Below, one piece after another: positions 19,134-27,448 of a DNA stretch of 64,000 bases. Source of the DNA: Phenylobacterium sp. (GTDB lineage: Bacteria > Pseudomonadota > Alphaproteobacteria > Caulobacterales > Caulobacteraceae); assembly GCF_016793225.1 (NCBI RefSeq), contig NZ_JAEUMN010000106.1, positions 62,001 through 126,000 on the forward strand, in the 5' to 3' direction. The position numbers were made by a program, and so were the translations under genes. Below the pieces are notes generated by a model. That model saw nothing but the letters and a program-made list of their open reading frames with translations, was not told where the DNA came from and searched no databases. Within the stretch, counting starts at the first letter, position 1. The number at the start of each line of letters is the position of its first letter.

Positions 19134-19976
19134 ATGACCAAGACCGACACCCCCAATCGCAGCCAGGCGGACGCCTGGAACGACGCCAGCGGCCGCGCCT
19201 GGGCCGAGATGCAGGACATGCTCGACCGAATGCTGGCGCCCTTTGAAGCGACGCTGACGCAGGCCGCGTTCCCCGGCGCGGGACGTCGCGTCGTCGACAT
19301 CGGCTGCGGCGCGGGCGCGACGACGCTCGCCATGGCGCGGCGGCTGGGTCCGGACGGCCTGATCACGGGGGTCGACATTTCGGGGCCGCTGGTGGCGGTG
19401 GCGCGGGCCAGGGCCGATGCCGAGGGCCTCCGCGCCGGTTTCATCCAGGCCGACGCCCAGACGCACGCATTCGAGGCGGGAACGTTCGACGCGGCGATCT
19501 CGCGCTTCGGCGTGATGTTCTTCGACGATCCGGTGGCCGCCTTCGCCAATATCCGCCGCGCCCTGAGGCCAGGCGGGACCCTCACCTTCGAGGCTTGGCG
19601 GAGCCCGATGGAAAACGGCTTCATGGTCTCGGCGGCGATGGCCGCTGCGCCGTTCCTCCCCGCGATGAAGCCGCCGGCGCCGGACGCGCCGGGTCAGTTC
19701 GGTTTTGCGGACGGCGCACGGGTGCGGCGCATTCTCGACGCGGCGGGCTGGCGCGACGTCGAGGTGGCGCCGCTGGACATGCCCTGCGAAGTCCCCGAGG
19801 CAGACCTGATGGCGTACGCGACCCGGCTGGGCCCGGCCGGCGCGGCGCTCAAGGACGCGGACGCTGCGACCCGCGCCAAGGTGACCGAGGCGCTCATGGC
19901 CGCGTTCCGGCCGTTCGTCCGCGACGGCGCGGCCCGCTACACGGCGGCCTGTTGGCTGGTGACGGCACGAGCCTGA
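19134..19976 (+). CDS. Class I SAM-dependent methyltransferase
   Basis: A 280-residue methyltransferase with SAM motif VVDIGCGAGATT (about 55-66), acidic loop GVDISGPL and the DAAISRFGVMFFDDP post-motif of the type 11/UbiE-like group. The start MTKTDTPNRSQADAWN at 19134 follows AAGGACC; an upstream in-frame TTG lies inside the promoter dyad and is rejected. Substrate unknown. It is divergent from and probably activated by the MerR-family regulator. It converges on rlmE with 23 bases between. Confidence 0.87.
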   Translation: MTKTDTPNRSQADAWNDASGRAWAEMQDMLDRMLAPFEATLTQAAFPGAGRRVVDIGCGAGATTLAMARRLGPDGLITGVDISGPLVAVARARADAEGLRAGFIQADAQTHAFEAGTFDAAISRFGVMFFDDPVAAFANIRRALRPGGTLTFEAWRSPMENGFMVSAAMAAAPFLPAMKPPAPDAPGQFGFADGARVRRILDAAGWRDVEVAPLDMPCEVPEADLMAYATRLGPAGAALKDADAATRAKVTEALMAAFRPFVRDGAARYTAACWLVTARA

Positions 19977-19999
19977 GCGAACTGCTTCCGAGGTCGGCG

Positions 20000-20704
20000 T
20001 CAGCGGCCCCGGAAGCCCGTGGCGACGAGGAAGACCTCGGAGCTGTCCTGGCGGCTGGCCTTGGGCTTGACGTTGCGCACCTCGCGGAAGTGTCGGCGCA
20101 GCTGCGCGATGAGCCGATCCGTGCCGCCGCCCTGGAATGCCTTGGCGACGAACGCCCCGCCGGGCTTCAGCACCTCGACGGCGAAGTCCATGGCCGCCTC
20201 GATCAGGCCGACGATCCGCAGGTGATCGGTCTCTCGATGGCCGATGGTGTTGGGCGCCATGTCGGACACGACCACGTCGGGCGCGCCGCCCAGCAGCGCG
20301 ATCAGGCGGGGTCCGCACTCGGGGTCGGTGAAATCCATCTGCAGGATGTGGGCGGGCGGCAGCGGATCGACCGGCAGCAGGTCCACGCCGACGATGTCGG
20401 TGACGCCCCGCTCGATCGCCACCTGCGTCCAGCCGCCCGGCGCGAGGCCGAGGTCGACGACCCTGACGCCCTTGCGGAACAGGTGGAAGCGATCGTCGAT
20501 CTCGGTGATCTTGAACGCGGCGCGGCTGCGATAGCCCAGCGCCCGGGCCTTGGCGGCGAAGGGATCGTTGATCTGCCGCTCGAGCCAGGCCTGCTGGCTG
20601 GGCGTGCGTTCCTTCGCGGTCTTGAGCCGCGCGGGTTTCCCGCGGCCGCCCTCGAGCCCGCCGGTCGGGGGCTTCACCATCCTCTTGCGCGGAGGTTCGG
20701 TCAT
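20000..20704 (-). CDS. rlmE: 23S rRNA 2'-O-ribose methyltransferase (Um2552)
   Basis: Methylates the 2'-O of U2552 in the A-loop of 23S rRNA. The 234-residue protein carries the full K-D-K-E tetrad: Lys65 (AAFKITEID), Asp148 (VVSDMAPN), Lys188 (VAKAFQGG) and Glu223 (SSEVFLV). The SAM motif is VDLGLAPGGW (83-92). The first ~35 residues are a basic extension common in alphaproteobacterial members. Its ATG overlaps the stop of the upstream ppx/gppA gene. Confidence 0.95.
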   Translation of the reverse strand: MTEPPRKRMVKPPTGGLEGGRGKPARLKTAKERTPSQQAWLERQINDPFAAKARALGYRSRAAFKITEIDDRFHLFRKGVRVVDLGLAPGGWTQVAIERGVTDIVGVDLLPVDPLPPAHILQMDFTDPECGPRLIALLGGAPDVVVSDMAPNTIGHRETDHLRIVGLIEAAMDFAVEVLKPGGAFVAKAFQGGGTDRLIAQLRRHFREVRNVKPKASRQDSSEVFLVATGFRGR

Positions 20705-21786
20705 GGCGCGCGCCTCCCGCCGCGGCGTCGGCGACGCCGGCGCGGGCGGCCCCGCTCCGACATCAGGGACAGCAGGATGCCCTCGCGCAGGCCGCGGTCC
20801 GCGACACGGACGCGGTTGCAGGGCCAGAGTTCCTGCACCGCTTGCAGGATGGCGGCGCCGGCCAGCACCAGATCGGACCGCTCGGGTCCGATGCACGGCT
20901 GCGCGGCGCGCTCTGCCGCGCTCAGGGCCAGCAGGTCCGCAGCCGCCGCATCGCAGTCCGCCCGGCTCATCCAGATCCCGTCGACGCGGTTGCGATCGTA
21001 GCGCGGCAGCCGCAGGTGCATGCCCGCGAGACTGGTGATGGCGCCCGACGTGCCCACGAGGTGCGCCCGGTCCGCCTCGAACACCGGCTTCAACGGGTCG
21101 GCGCGGCGGAAGGCGGCGATCTCGGCCTTCACATGCTCGACCATCTGGCGGAACCACGCCTCCGTGGCGGCCTCTCCTTCAGGAAACCGCTCCGCCAGCG
21201 TGACGACGCCGATCGGCACCGACAGCCACGCGCGGATCGGGGGCGCCTGCCCGGGCGGTCCGCCCTTCAGGTCCACCCACGAGAGCTCGGTCGAGCCGCC
21301 GCCCACGTCGACCACCAGGGCCGCCTCGTGGCGCGCATCGAGCAGGTTCAGGCACCCGGTGACCGAGAGGCGCGCCTCCTCCTGCGGGCTGATGATCTGC
21401 AGCTTCACGCCCGTCTCATTGGCCACGCGGTTCACGAACGCCTGGCCGTTGACCGCGATGCGGCAGGCCTGGGTGGCGATGGCGCGGAAGCGCGCGACCT
21501 TGCGCCGCCGGACCTTTTCCCCCGAGACCTTCAGCGCCTGGAGCGCCCGCTCCATGGCGGCGTCCGAAAGGCGGCCCGTCTGCGACAGACCTTCGCCGAG
21601 CCGCACGATCCGGGAGTAGGCCTCGACCACGCGGAAGCCGCCTCGCGGCGTCGGGGTCGCGATGAGAAGACGGCAGTTGTTCGTGCCGAGGTCGAGCGCC
21701 GCATAGCACGGCGTCTCGGCCACAGCCCCTTCCCGGCCTCGACTCGCGGGCCCGGGCGCCCGCGGCGCCTCGTTCATGGACTTCAC
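20701..21786 (-). CDS. Exopolyphosphatase / guanosine pentaphosphatase family protein (Ppx/GppA)
   Basis: A 361-residue ASKHA-fold phosphatase. The phosphate-1 loop is ALDLGTNNCRLLIA and the second is VVDVGGGSTELSW; a third conserved segment is LVGTSGAITSLAGM. The family hydrolyses polyphosphate or pppGpp; the sequence does not decide which. At this length it lacks the extra C-terminal domain of long Ppx enzymes. The C-terminus is a poly-Arg tail (RGRPRRRRRRRGGRR), possibly for binding a polyanion. It is coupled to rlmE by ATGA. Confidence 0.88.
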   Translation of the reverse strand: MKSMNEAPRAPGPASRGREGAVAETPCYAALDLGTNNCRLLIATPTPRGGFRVVEAYSRIVRLGEGLSQTGRLSDAAMERALQALKVSGEKVRRRKVARFRAIATQACRIAVNGQAFVNRVANETGVKLQIISPQEEARLSVTGCLNLLDARHEAALVVDVGGGSTELSWVDLKGGPPGQAPPIRAWLSVPIGVVTLAERFPEGEAATEAWFRQMVEHVKAEIAAFRRADPLKPVFEADRAHLVGTSGAITSLAGMHLRLPRYDRNRVDGIWMSRADCDAAAADLLALSAAERAAQPCIGPERSDLVLAGAAILQAVQELWPCNRVRVADRGLREGILLSLMSERGRPRRRRRRRGGRRAP

Positions 21787-21938
21787 CCGTCCTGCGCAGG
21801 CGCGTTCCCCGTGGTCCGCGCCTCATTTCGCGGCGACCTTAGCAAGCGGGGCGGCGAGCCGAAAGACGACGGTTGAATGACGCGCTACCGTGACTACGTT
21901 CACCTTCCGGTCAGCATAGGGGATGTAGATTCGCGGTC

Positions 21939-22268
21939 ATGAGCACGCGACTCGCCAAGTTCACCATCGGCCAGGTCGTCCGCCACCGCGTGTATCCCTT
22001 CCGCGGCGTGATCTTCGACGTCGACCCGGTCTTCTCCAACACCGAGGAGTACTGGCTGTCGATCCCGGAGCACATCCGGCCCCACAAGGACCAGCCGTTC
22101 TACCACCTGCTGGCCGAGAACGATGACAGCGCCTACGTCGCCTACGTCTCCGAGCAGAACCTGCTGCCGGACGACAGCGGCCAGCCGGTCGGCCACCCGC
22201 AGGCCTCGCTGATCTTCGACGCCTTCAAGGAAGGCCACTACACCTTGCGGCCCGGCATCGGCCACTAG
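21939..22268 (+). CDS. hspQ: Heat shock protein HspQ
   Basis: A 109-residue HspQ/YccV family protein. The start AKFTIGQVVRHRVYPFRGVI and the core WLSIPEHIRPHKDQPFYHLL are family signatures. In enterobacteria HspQ is a heat-inducible specificity factor for Lon protease and binds hemimethylated DNA; the same role here is inferred. The 152-base divergent gap to ppx shows no clear heat-shock promoter that I can defend. Confidence 0.93.
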   Translation: MSTRLAKFTIGQVVRHRVYPFRGVIFDVDPVFSNTEEYWLSIPEHIRPHKDQPFYHLLAENDDSAYVAYVSEQNLLPDDSGQPVGHPQASLIFDAFKEGHYTLRPGIGH

Positions 22269-22387
22269 GCGTCTTCGAGGCGAATTTTCTCCCCGCGCCC
22301 GCTTCGGCGCACGAACGTCTCGCCCAAGGGCTGTAGACAGGGACATTCCGAACGGAACTTCCGCTGCGGAGGGATCATTCTGCGCGC

Positions 22388-23260
22388 ATGAGCGCGAAGG
22401 ATCCCGTCCTGCAACCTCCGCCCGGCGCCCGCCCGGACTGGACCATCGACCAGGACTGGGAGGGCTACACCGCCGACGAGCACCAGGTCTGGATCAGGCT
22501 CTACGAGCGGCAGACGGCGCTCCTGCCCGGCCGGGCCTGCGACGCTTTCCTTCACGGCCTGGAGGCGCTCGACCTGCATCGGGCGGGCATCCCGGACTTC
22601 TCGCGCATCAACGCCGAACTGGAGCGCCTCACCGGCTGGAGCGTCGTCGCCGTGCCGGGCCTCGTTCCGGACGAGGTGTTCTTCGACCACCTCGCGCATC
22701 GGCGCTTCCCGGCCGGCCAGTTCATCAGACGCCCGGAACAGCTTGATTACCTGCAGGAACCGGACATCTTCCACGACGTCTTCGGGCATGTCCCGATGCT
22801 CACCGACCCGACGTTCGCCGACTACATGCAGGCCTATGGCGAAGGCGGGCTGAGGGCGCTGGACCTGGGCCGGCTGCACAATCTCGCCCGGCTCTACTGG
22901 TACACGGTGGAGTTCGGCCTGCTGCAGACGCCTGCGGGCCTTCGGATCTATGGCGCCGGCATCGTCTCCAGCCACGCCGAGTCGATCTTCGCTCTCGACG
23001 ACCCTTCCCCCAACCGCCTGGCTTTCGACCTCGAGCGCGTGATGCGGACGCCCTACCGCATCGACGACTTCCAGCAGGTCTACTTCGTCATCCCCTCGCT
23101 GCAGGCGCTGCTGGATGCGACGCTGCAGGACTTCGCGGCGCTCTACGCGTCGATCGCGCGGCGGCAGGACCTCGCGATCGACGAGGTGACGCCCAGCGAC
23201 CGTGTCTTCACGCGTGGCTACCAGTCGTACGCAGCCCGGGGCGGCCGCACCGCCGCCTGA
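22388..23260 (+). CDS. phhA: Phenylalanine 4-monooxygenase
   Basis: Hydroxylates phenylalanine to tyrosine using tetrahydrobiopterin, O2 and non-heme iron. The 290-residue monomeric bacterial form shows all iron ligands: His129 and His134 in DIFHDVFGHVP and Glu175 in YWYTVEFGL. It lacks the regulatory ACT domain of animal enzymes. No phhB (pterin dehydratase) or regulator lies beside it. It ends 12 bases from the convergent tamB. Confidence 0.96.
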   Translation: MSAKDPVLQPPPGARPDWTIDQDWEGYTADEHQVWIRLYERQTALLPGRACDAFLHGLEALDLHRAGIPDFSRINAELERLTGWSVVAVPGLVPDEVFFDHLAHRRFPAGQFIRRPEQLDYLQEPDIFHDVFGHVPMLTDPTFADYMQAYGEGGLRALDLGRLHNLARLYWYTVEFGLLQTPAGLRIYGAGIVSSHAESIFALDDPSPNRLAFDLERVMRTPYRIDDFQQVYFVIPSLQALLDATLQDFAALYASIARRQDLAIDEVTPSDRVFTRGYQSYAARGGRTAA

Positions 23261-23272
23261 CCTCCGCTGGCG

Positions 23273-26200
23273 TCAGTAGTCCTTGCGCCACCGGATCGCG
23301 ATCCGGTTGCCGGACCCGGCGCGCGTGGTCTGCTGGGCCAGGCGCGAGAGGATCGAGAGGCTCCGGCTGATGCGCCACTCCACCTGGGCCGAAGGGCCGC
23401 TGCGCCCGCCCCCGGTGAGCTCCAGATAGACGTCGTCCGTCAGGTACTTGCCGCCGGAAACGGTCACGCCGGTCTGCTCGTCGCCGCCGAACGCGAGCCG
23501 GTCCAGCCCGGCGAAGGTGCGCAGGTTCCCGATTACATCGAAGCCCCCGCCCCCCGAGAGCGCGGACAGCGCCGAGGCCAGTTGCGCCGCCTCGACGCCC
23601 GAGAGCTGGCTGGCCGAGCGCTCGAACAGCACCTTCGCCAGCACCTCGTCGTCCGGCAGGCTCGGCGAGGACACCAGGGTGATCTCCGGTCGGGCCGCCG
23701 TCCCGCGGATACGCACCGTGACGGTCAGCGACGGGTCCTCCCGCGTCGCGTCGAGCTGGAGGCGGATGTCCTGCGGGCGCGACGACAGGTAGACGAGGCT
23801 GCGGTCGTCGAACTCGAAGCGCTTGCCGGCGAAGTCGTAGTCCCCGCGGACCACCCGCGCCACGCCGGTCAGGTCGGCCCTGGCGGTCGTGCCGCCCACG
23901 TGGGCGTCCAGGGAGAGCTCGACGTCGAGGCCACGGCCGCGCAGGAATACCCGTCGCGGGGCCCGCAGCTTGACGTCCAAGGCCCAGCCGTCGCCCCGGC
24001 GCACACGCGGCGGCAGCGATGCGGCGAGGTCGGCCGGCCTGTTGATCTCCTTCACGTCCATGGCCACCACGCCGGAGGGCGTGGGCGGTTCGGCGGCGAT
24101 TTCGGCCTCGTCGATCACGAGGTCGCCGGCCAGCTTCACCTGGCCGTCCGCGCCGCGGTTGATCGTGGCCTGCCCTGAGGCCCGTGCGGTCCCGATGTCG
24201 TTGTCGATCAGGCGGAAGCCGCGCAGATCGAGCCGGAAGCTCGAGACGCCCTCCCGCGCCAGGCTCACCCGCCCCTGCCCGCTCACCTGGCCGCCACGCC
24301 CGTCGACGCCCCGCGCCTCCGTGACGTTGACCGAGTCCTCGGTGAAGTCGGCGCGCACCACCACGTCACGCAGCGTAAGGCCGGTGCCTCCGTCGTCGAA
24401 GCGCCCGCGCTCCACGCTGACCTGCCCGGTCGCGCGGGGGTTGGCCAGCGTGCCGGCCAGCGTGCCCTCCGTCCGAACGAAACCGGCCAGGGCCCGGTCC
24501 CCGCCCACGAGGATGTCGAACAGGGGCCGCACTTCGCCCTCGGCAGAGAAGCGGCCGCGCATGGGCCGCTGCCGCGCGATGGCCACGCGGAAAGGCGCCG
24601 CAGCGGCCTCGGCCGGCAGGACGAGGTTGGCGCTGGCGCGCAGCCCCTGCTCGTTCGCCGTGGCCACGTCCATGGTGATGGTGTCGCCCGTCAGGCGGGC
24701 CTGGAGCGTGCCGTCCATGCCCTGGACGGCCGGCGTGCCCTTGCCGCGCGCGTCCGTGAGCCTCGCTTCGAGCGCGCCATCGAGCCGTTCACCCTGGCCC
24801 TGCAGGCCGAGGGTCGCGTCCACGCGACCGTCGAAGTCGGCGTTGAAGACGTCCAGGCCCATCGCGGCGACGCGGGCGGTGACGTTGGCCCGCTCCCCCC
24901 GCCACACGCCGTCGAGATCCAGGCGGCCTCCATCGGGACCCGCCAGCCGCACCCGTGCGGTCCGTTCGGGCCCGCCGAAGCGGAACGCAGCCGTCTCGAC
25001 GGTGCGAAGGGTCCGAGCGCCGATCGCGCCCTGGCCGTCGAACGCCAGGGTGTAGCCGGGCGACGCCTCTCCCAGCACGCCACGGCCGGCGACGCTCCAC
25101 GCCCCCTGTCCGGAAGCGCCTCGGGCGTCGAGGCCAAAGGGCAGCCGGGCCAGGGGCCCATCGGCCGCGATGCGGGCGCTGCGCACCGTGATGTCCGAGC
25201 CCCGCCACCGGAGGTTCTCGCCCTGCAGGTCGAGGTCGGCGCGCGCGGCGCCCGCCGCCCCGGTGATGCGGGCCGTTCCGGCGATCCGCCCGGCTTCGAT
25301 CAGCGCCCCCCGGGTGATCGTCAGCGTGAGGTCCGCGGCCGACGGGCTGGACTGGCGAAGGCTGAGCGAGCCGGCCGCCTTGACGCCGCCCGCGTCCACC
25401 TCCAGGCCCGTCAGGTCGACGCCGCCGCGCGGGAAGCGGAAGTCCGAGCGGGCGCTGGCCGGTCCATAGGCCGTGGAGGCATTGAGGGCCACCGCGCCAC
25501 TCGATCCGTCCGGCCGCCGCTCGAACGTCAGCAGCAACCGGGCGTCCGTCATCGGCAGCCGCGGAACGTCCAGCTGCGGCACGCTGGCGGCCAGTTCGAG
25601 ACGCGGCTGCGCCACCGTTCCCGTCACGTCGCCGGTCCCGCGGACCCGTCCCGTGATCTCGACCGGCCCCGCCCGGAGGGGGCCCGTCGCCGTCCAGTCC
25701 GCCTTGAAGGCCAGGCTGCGATCCCCGCCCATGACGCCCGCGACGTTCGCCTCGAGCGCGGCGCCGCTCAAGGACGCCCTGGCCACGTTTAGCCGGCCGG
25801 CCTGCCAGCCTGCTTCCAGCTGCACCCGCGGCGTTCGCCCGACCAGGCGATCGAGTTCGGCCAGGCCCACGGCGAACCCCTGGCCTCTCGCGTCCAGCCT
25901 GAAGGTCCAGGGCGCCTCGGCGCGCGCCTGGGCCGCCCGCCACGAGAGCTTCGCCCCGCCGGACGCGCCCAGCCGCGCCTCGCTCAGGTTCGACACGTCC
26001 GCCTCGCCCTCCAGGGTGAGCGCGCCCAGGAGGCTGCGTCCGCCGCTGGCGCGCACCTTCAGGCCGCGTCCCGATAGGTCGAACCGGCGCAACATCTGCT
26101 GGCCGTTGGCGAGCCGCGCCGCCTCCAGACGGACCGACGGCGTCGCGCCCAGGAAGGTGGCGACGAAGCCCTGTCCGCGGCCGCCGGCGCCGGTCAGCCC

Positions 26201-27448
26201 AGCCTCCAGGTCGTAGGCCCCCCGGCGGCGGCTCAACGCCACCGGCCCCGACACCCGCGCAAGGCCGTAGCCCCCCAAGGCGACGTCGTCGGCCGCCGCT
26301 GAGCCCTCGAACGCCCAGTCAGCGCCGCTCATGTCGAGAACGCCCGCGATACGCGCGGGTCCGGCCTCTGGTCCTGGGACGAGGCGCGAGAGCGACGGCG
26401 CATCGGCCTCCAGCCGGACGCGGCTGAGACGCCGCTTGCCCAGGTCGCCCGGCCCCCAGGCGTGCACCTGCAGGCCCTCGGACCTCAGCTTGAGATCGAG
26501 GGCGAAGACCCCGGGCGCCGTGCGACTTCCGGCCAGGCCGAAGCGAACCTCCTCGCCCAGCCGCTGAGCCAGGCCGCGGGTCAGCTCCGAAGCGCCGAGC
26601 TGCAGCCGTCCGCCGGCCTGCCCTCCGGCCGGAGTCCATGCGCCGCGCGCCACGAGCGGGGCTCGCGCGCCAGACGTGGCCGTCGCCGTGAACTCGCCCT
26701 TCGACAAAGTGCCCCCTGCGCGGACGTCGAGGCGGAACGGGACGTCGGGAGGGAGCCCCAGCGCGCCTGCGATGGCGCCGCCCCTCGCCTCCCTCGCCTG
26801 CGCCACGACCCGGAGCGGCCCCGTCCCGCCGAGGGCCAGGTCCAGATCGAGATGGTCCCCGGGGTGCAGGACGCTTTCGGCCGCAAGCGTCGCCCGCCGT
26901 CCGCCGAGCCTTTCGATGTCGAGGCCGAGCACAACGTCGTAGACGCCGCGCTCGTAGCTGAAGCCCGGCTCCAGGATGAGCCGCGTCGTGGCCTTGTCGA
27001 TGTCGAAGGAGACGGGGAGACCGCGGTCCTTGCCCTTGGGCGTGAGCGTCGGCCTGCGGATCACCCGGACGGAGGCCGCCTCGATCAGGTCCGCATCGAA
27101 GCGCCGCCGGAAGAGTTCGAGATAGCGCCACGTGACGTGGACGTCCCTGGCCTCGAGCCAGACCCCCTTCTCGTCCCGGATCGTGACGCGCCGGGCGCGG
27201 ACATCACGCCATATGTCGCCGGAGAGTCCTTCGACCTTCAGCCGGCCCAGGCGTCCGATCTTGAGGCCATCGGTCCTCGCCTCGATGAGGTGGCGGACCT
27301 GGGGCAGCAGGACCCCGTACCGTGTCGACGCCACGACCGCCGCCAGGACCGCCAGCAGCGCGAGCGCCGCCAGCAGCACCGTCCTGCGGAGCGGAAGGCG
27401 CCGCCGGGGCGCGGGGGCCGTCGCAGGCGTGTCGTCTGCGCCGCTCAA
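23273..27448 (-). CDS. tamB: Translocation and assembly module protein TamB (DUF490)
   Basis: Giant inner-membrane-anchored, periplasm-spanning protein (1391 residues) that works with TamA in outer-membrane protein and lipid delivery. One N-terminal membrane helix lies at about 22-42, then more than 1000 residues of repetitive beta-strand sequence, then the conserved DUF490 C-terminus (about 1020-1391) ending RIAIRWRKDY. The start is a TTG that overlaps the tamA stop in TTGA, so the two are translationally coupled. Confidence 0.94.
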   Translation of the reverse strand: MSGADDTPATAPAPRRRLPLRRTVLLAALALLAVLAAVVASTRYGVLLPQVRHLIEARTDGLKIGRLGRLKVEGLSGDIWRDVRARRVTIRDEKGVWLEARDVHVTWRYLELFRRRFDADLIEAASVRVIRRPTLTPKGKDRGLPVSFDIDKATTRLILEPGFSYERGVYDVVLGLDIERLGGRRATLAAESVLHPGDHLDLDLALGGTGPLRVVAQAREARGGAIAGALGLPPDVPFRLDVRAGGTLSKGEFTATATSGARAPLVARGAWTPAGGQAGGRLQLGASELTRGLAQRLGEEVRFGLAGSRTAPGVFALDLKLRSEGLQVHAWGPGDLGKRRLSRVRLEADAPSLSRLVPGPEAGPARIAGVLDMSGADWAFEGSAAADDVALGGYGLARVSGPVALSRRRGAYDLEAGLTGAGGRGQGFVATFLGATPSVRLEAARLANGQQMLRRFDLSGRGLKVRASGGRSLLGALTLEGEADVSNLSEARLGASGGAKLSWRAAQARAEAPWTFRLDARGQGFAVGLAELDRLVGRTPRVQLEAGWQAGRLNVARASLSGAALEANVAGVMGGDRSLAFKADWTATGPLRAGPVEITGRVRGTGDVTGTVAQPRLELAASVPQLDVPRLPMTDARLLLTFERRPDGSSGAVALNASTAYGPASARSDFRFPRGGVDLTGLEVDAGGVKAAGSLSLRQSSPSAADLTLTITRGALIEAGRIAGTARITGAAGAARADLDLQGENLRWRGSDITVRSARIAADGPLARLPFGLDARGASGQGAWSVAGRGVLGEASPGYTLAFDGQGAIGARTLRTVETAAFRFGGPERTARVRLAGPDGGRLDLDGVWRGERANVTARVAAMGLDVFNADFDGRVDATLGLQGQGERLDGALEARLTDARGKGTPAVQGMDGTLQARLTGDTITMDVATANEQGLRASANLVLPAEAAAAPFRVAIARQRPMRGRFSAEGEVRPLFDILVGGDRALAGFVRTEGTLAGTLANPRATGQVSVERGRFDDGGTGLTLRDVVVRADFTEDSVNVTEARGVDGRGGQVSGQGRVSLAREGVSSFRLDLRGFRLIDNDIGTARASGQATINRGADGQVKLAGDLVIDEAEIAAEPPTPSGVVAMDVKEINRPADLAASLPPRVRRGDGWALDVKLRAPRRVFLRGRGLDVELSLDAHVGGTTARADLTGVARVVRGDYDFAGKRFEFDDRSLVYLSSRPQDIRLQLDATREDPSLTVTVRIRGTAARPEITLVSSPSLPDDEVLAKVLFERSASQLSGVEAAQLASALSALSGGGGFDVIGNLRTFAGLDRLAFGGDEQTGVTVSGGKYLTDDVYLELTGGGRSGPSAQVEWRISRSLSILSRLAQQTTRAGSGNRIAIRWRKDY

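Noticed and set aside
21787..21938. Heat-shock sigma promoter before hspQ
   Set aside because: A TTGAA-like element is present, but no convincing -10 partner at the right distance, so I do not annotate it.
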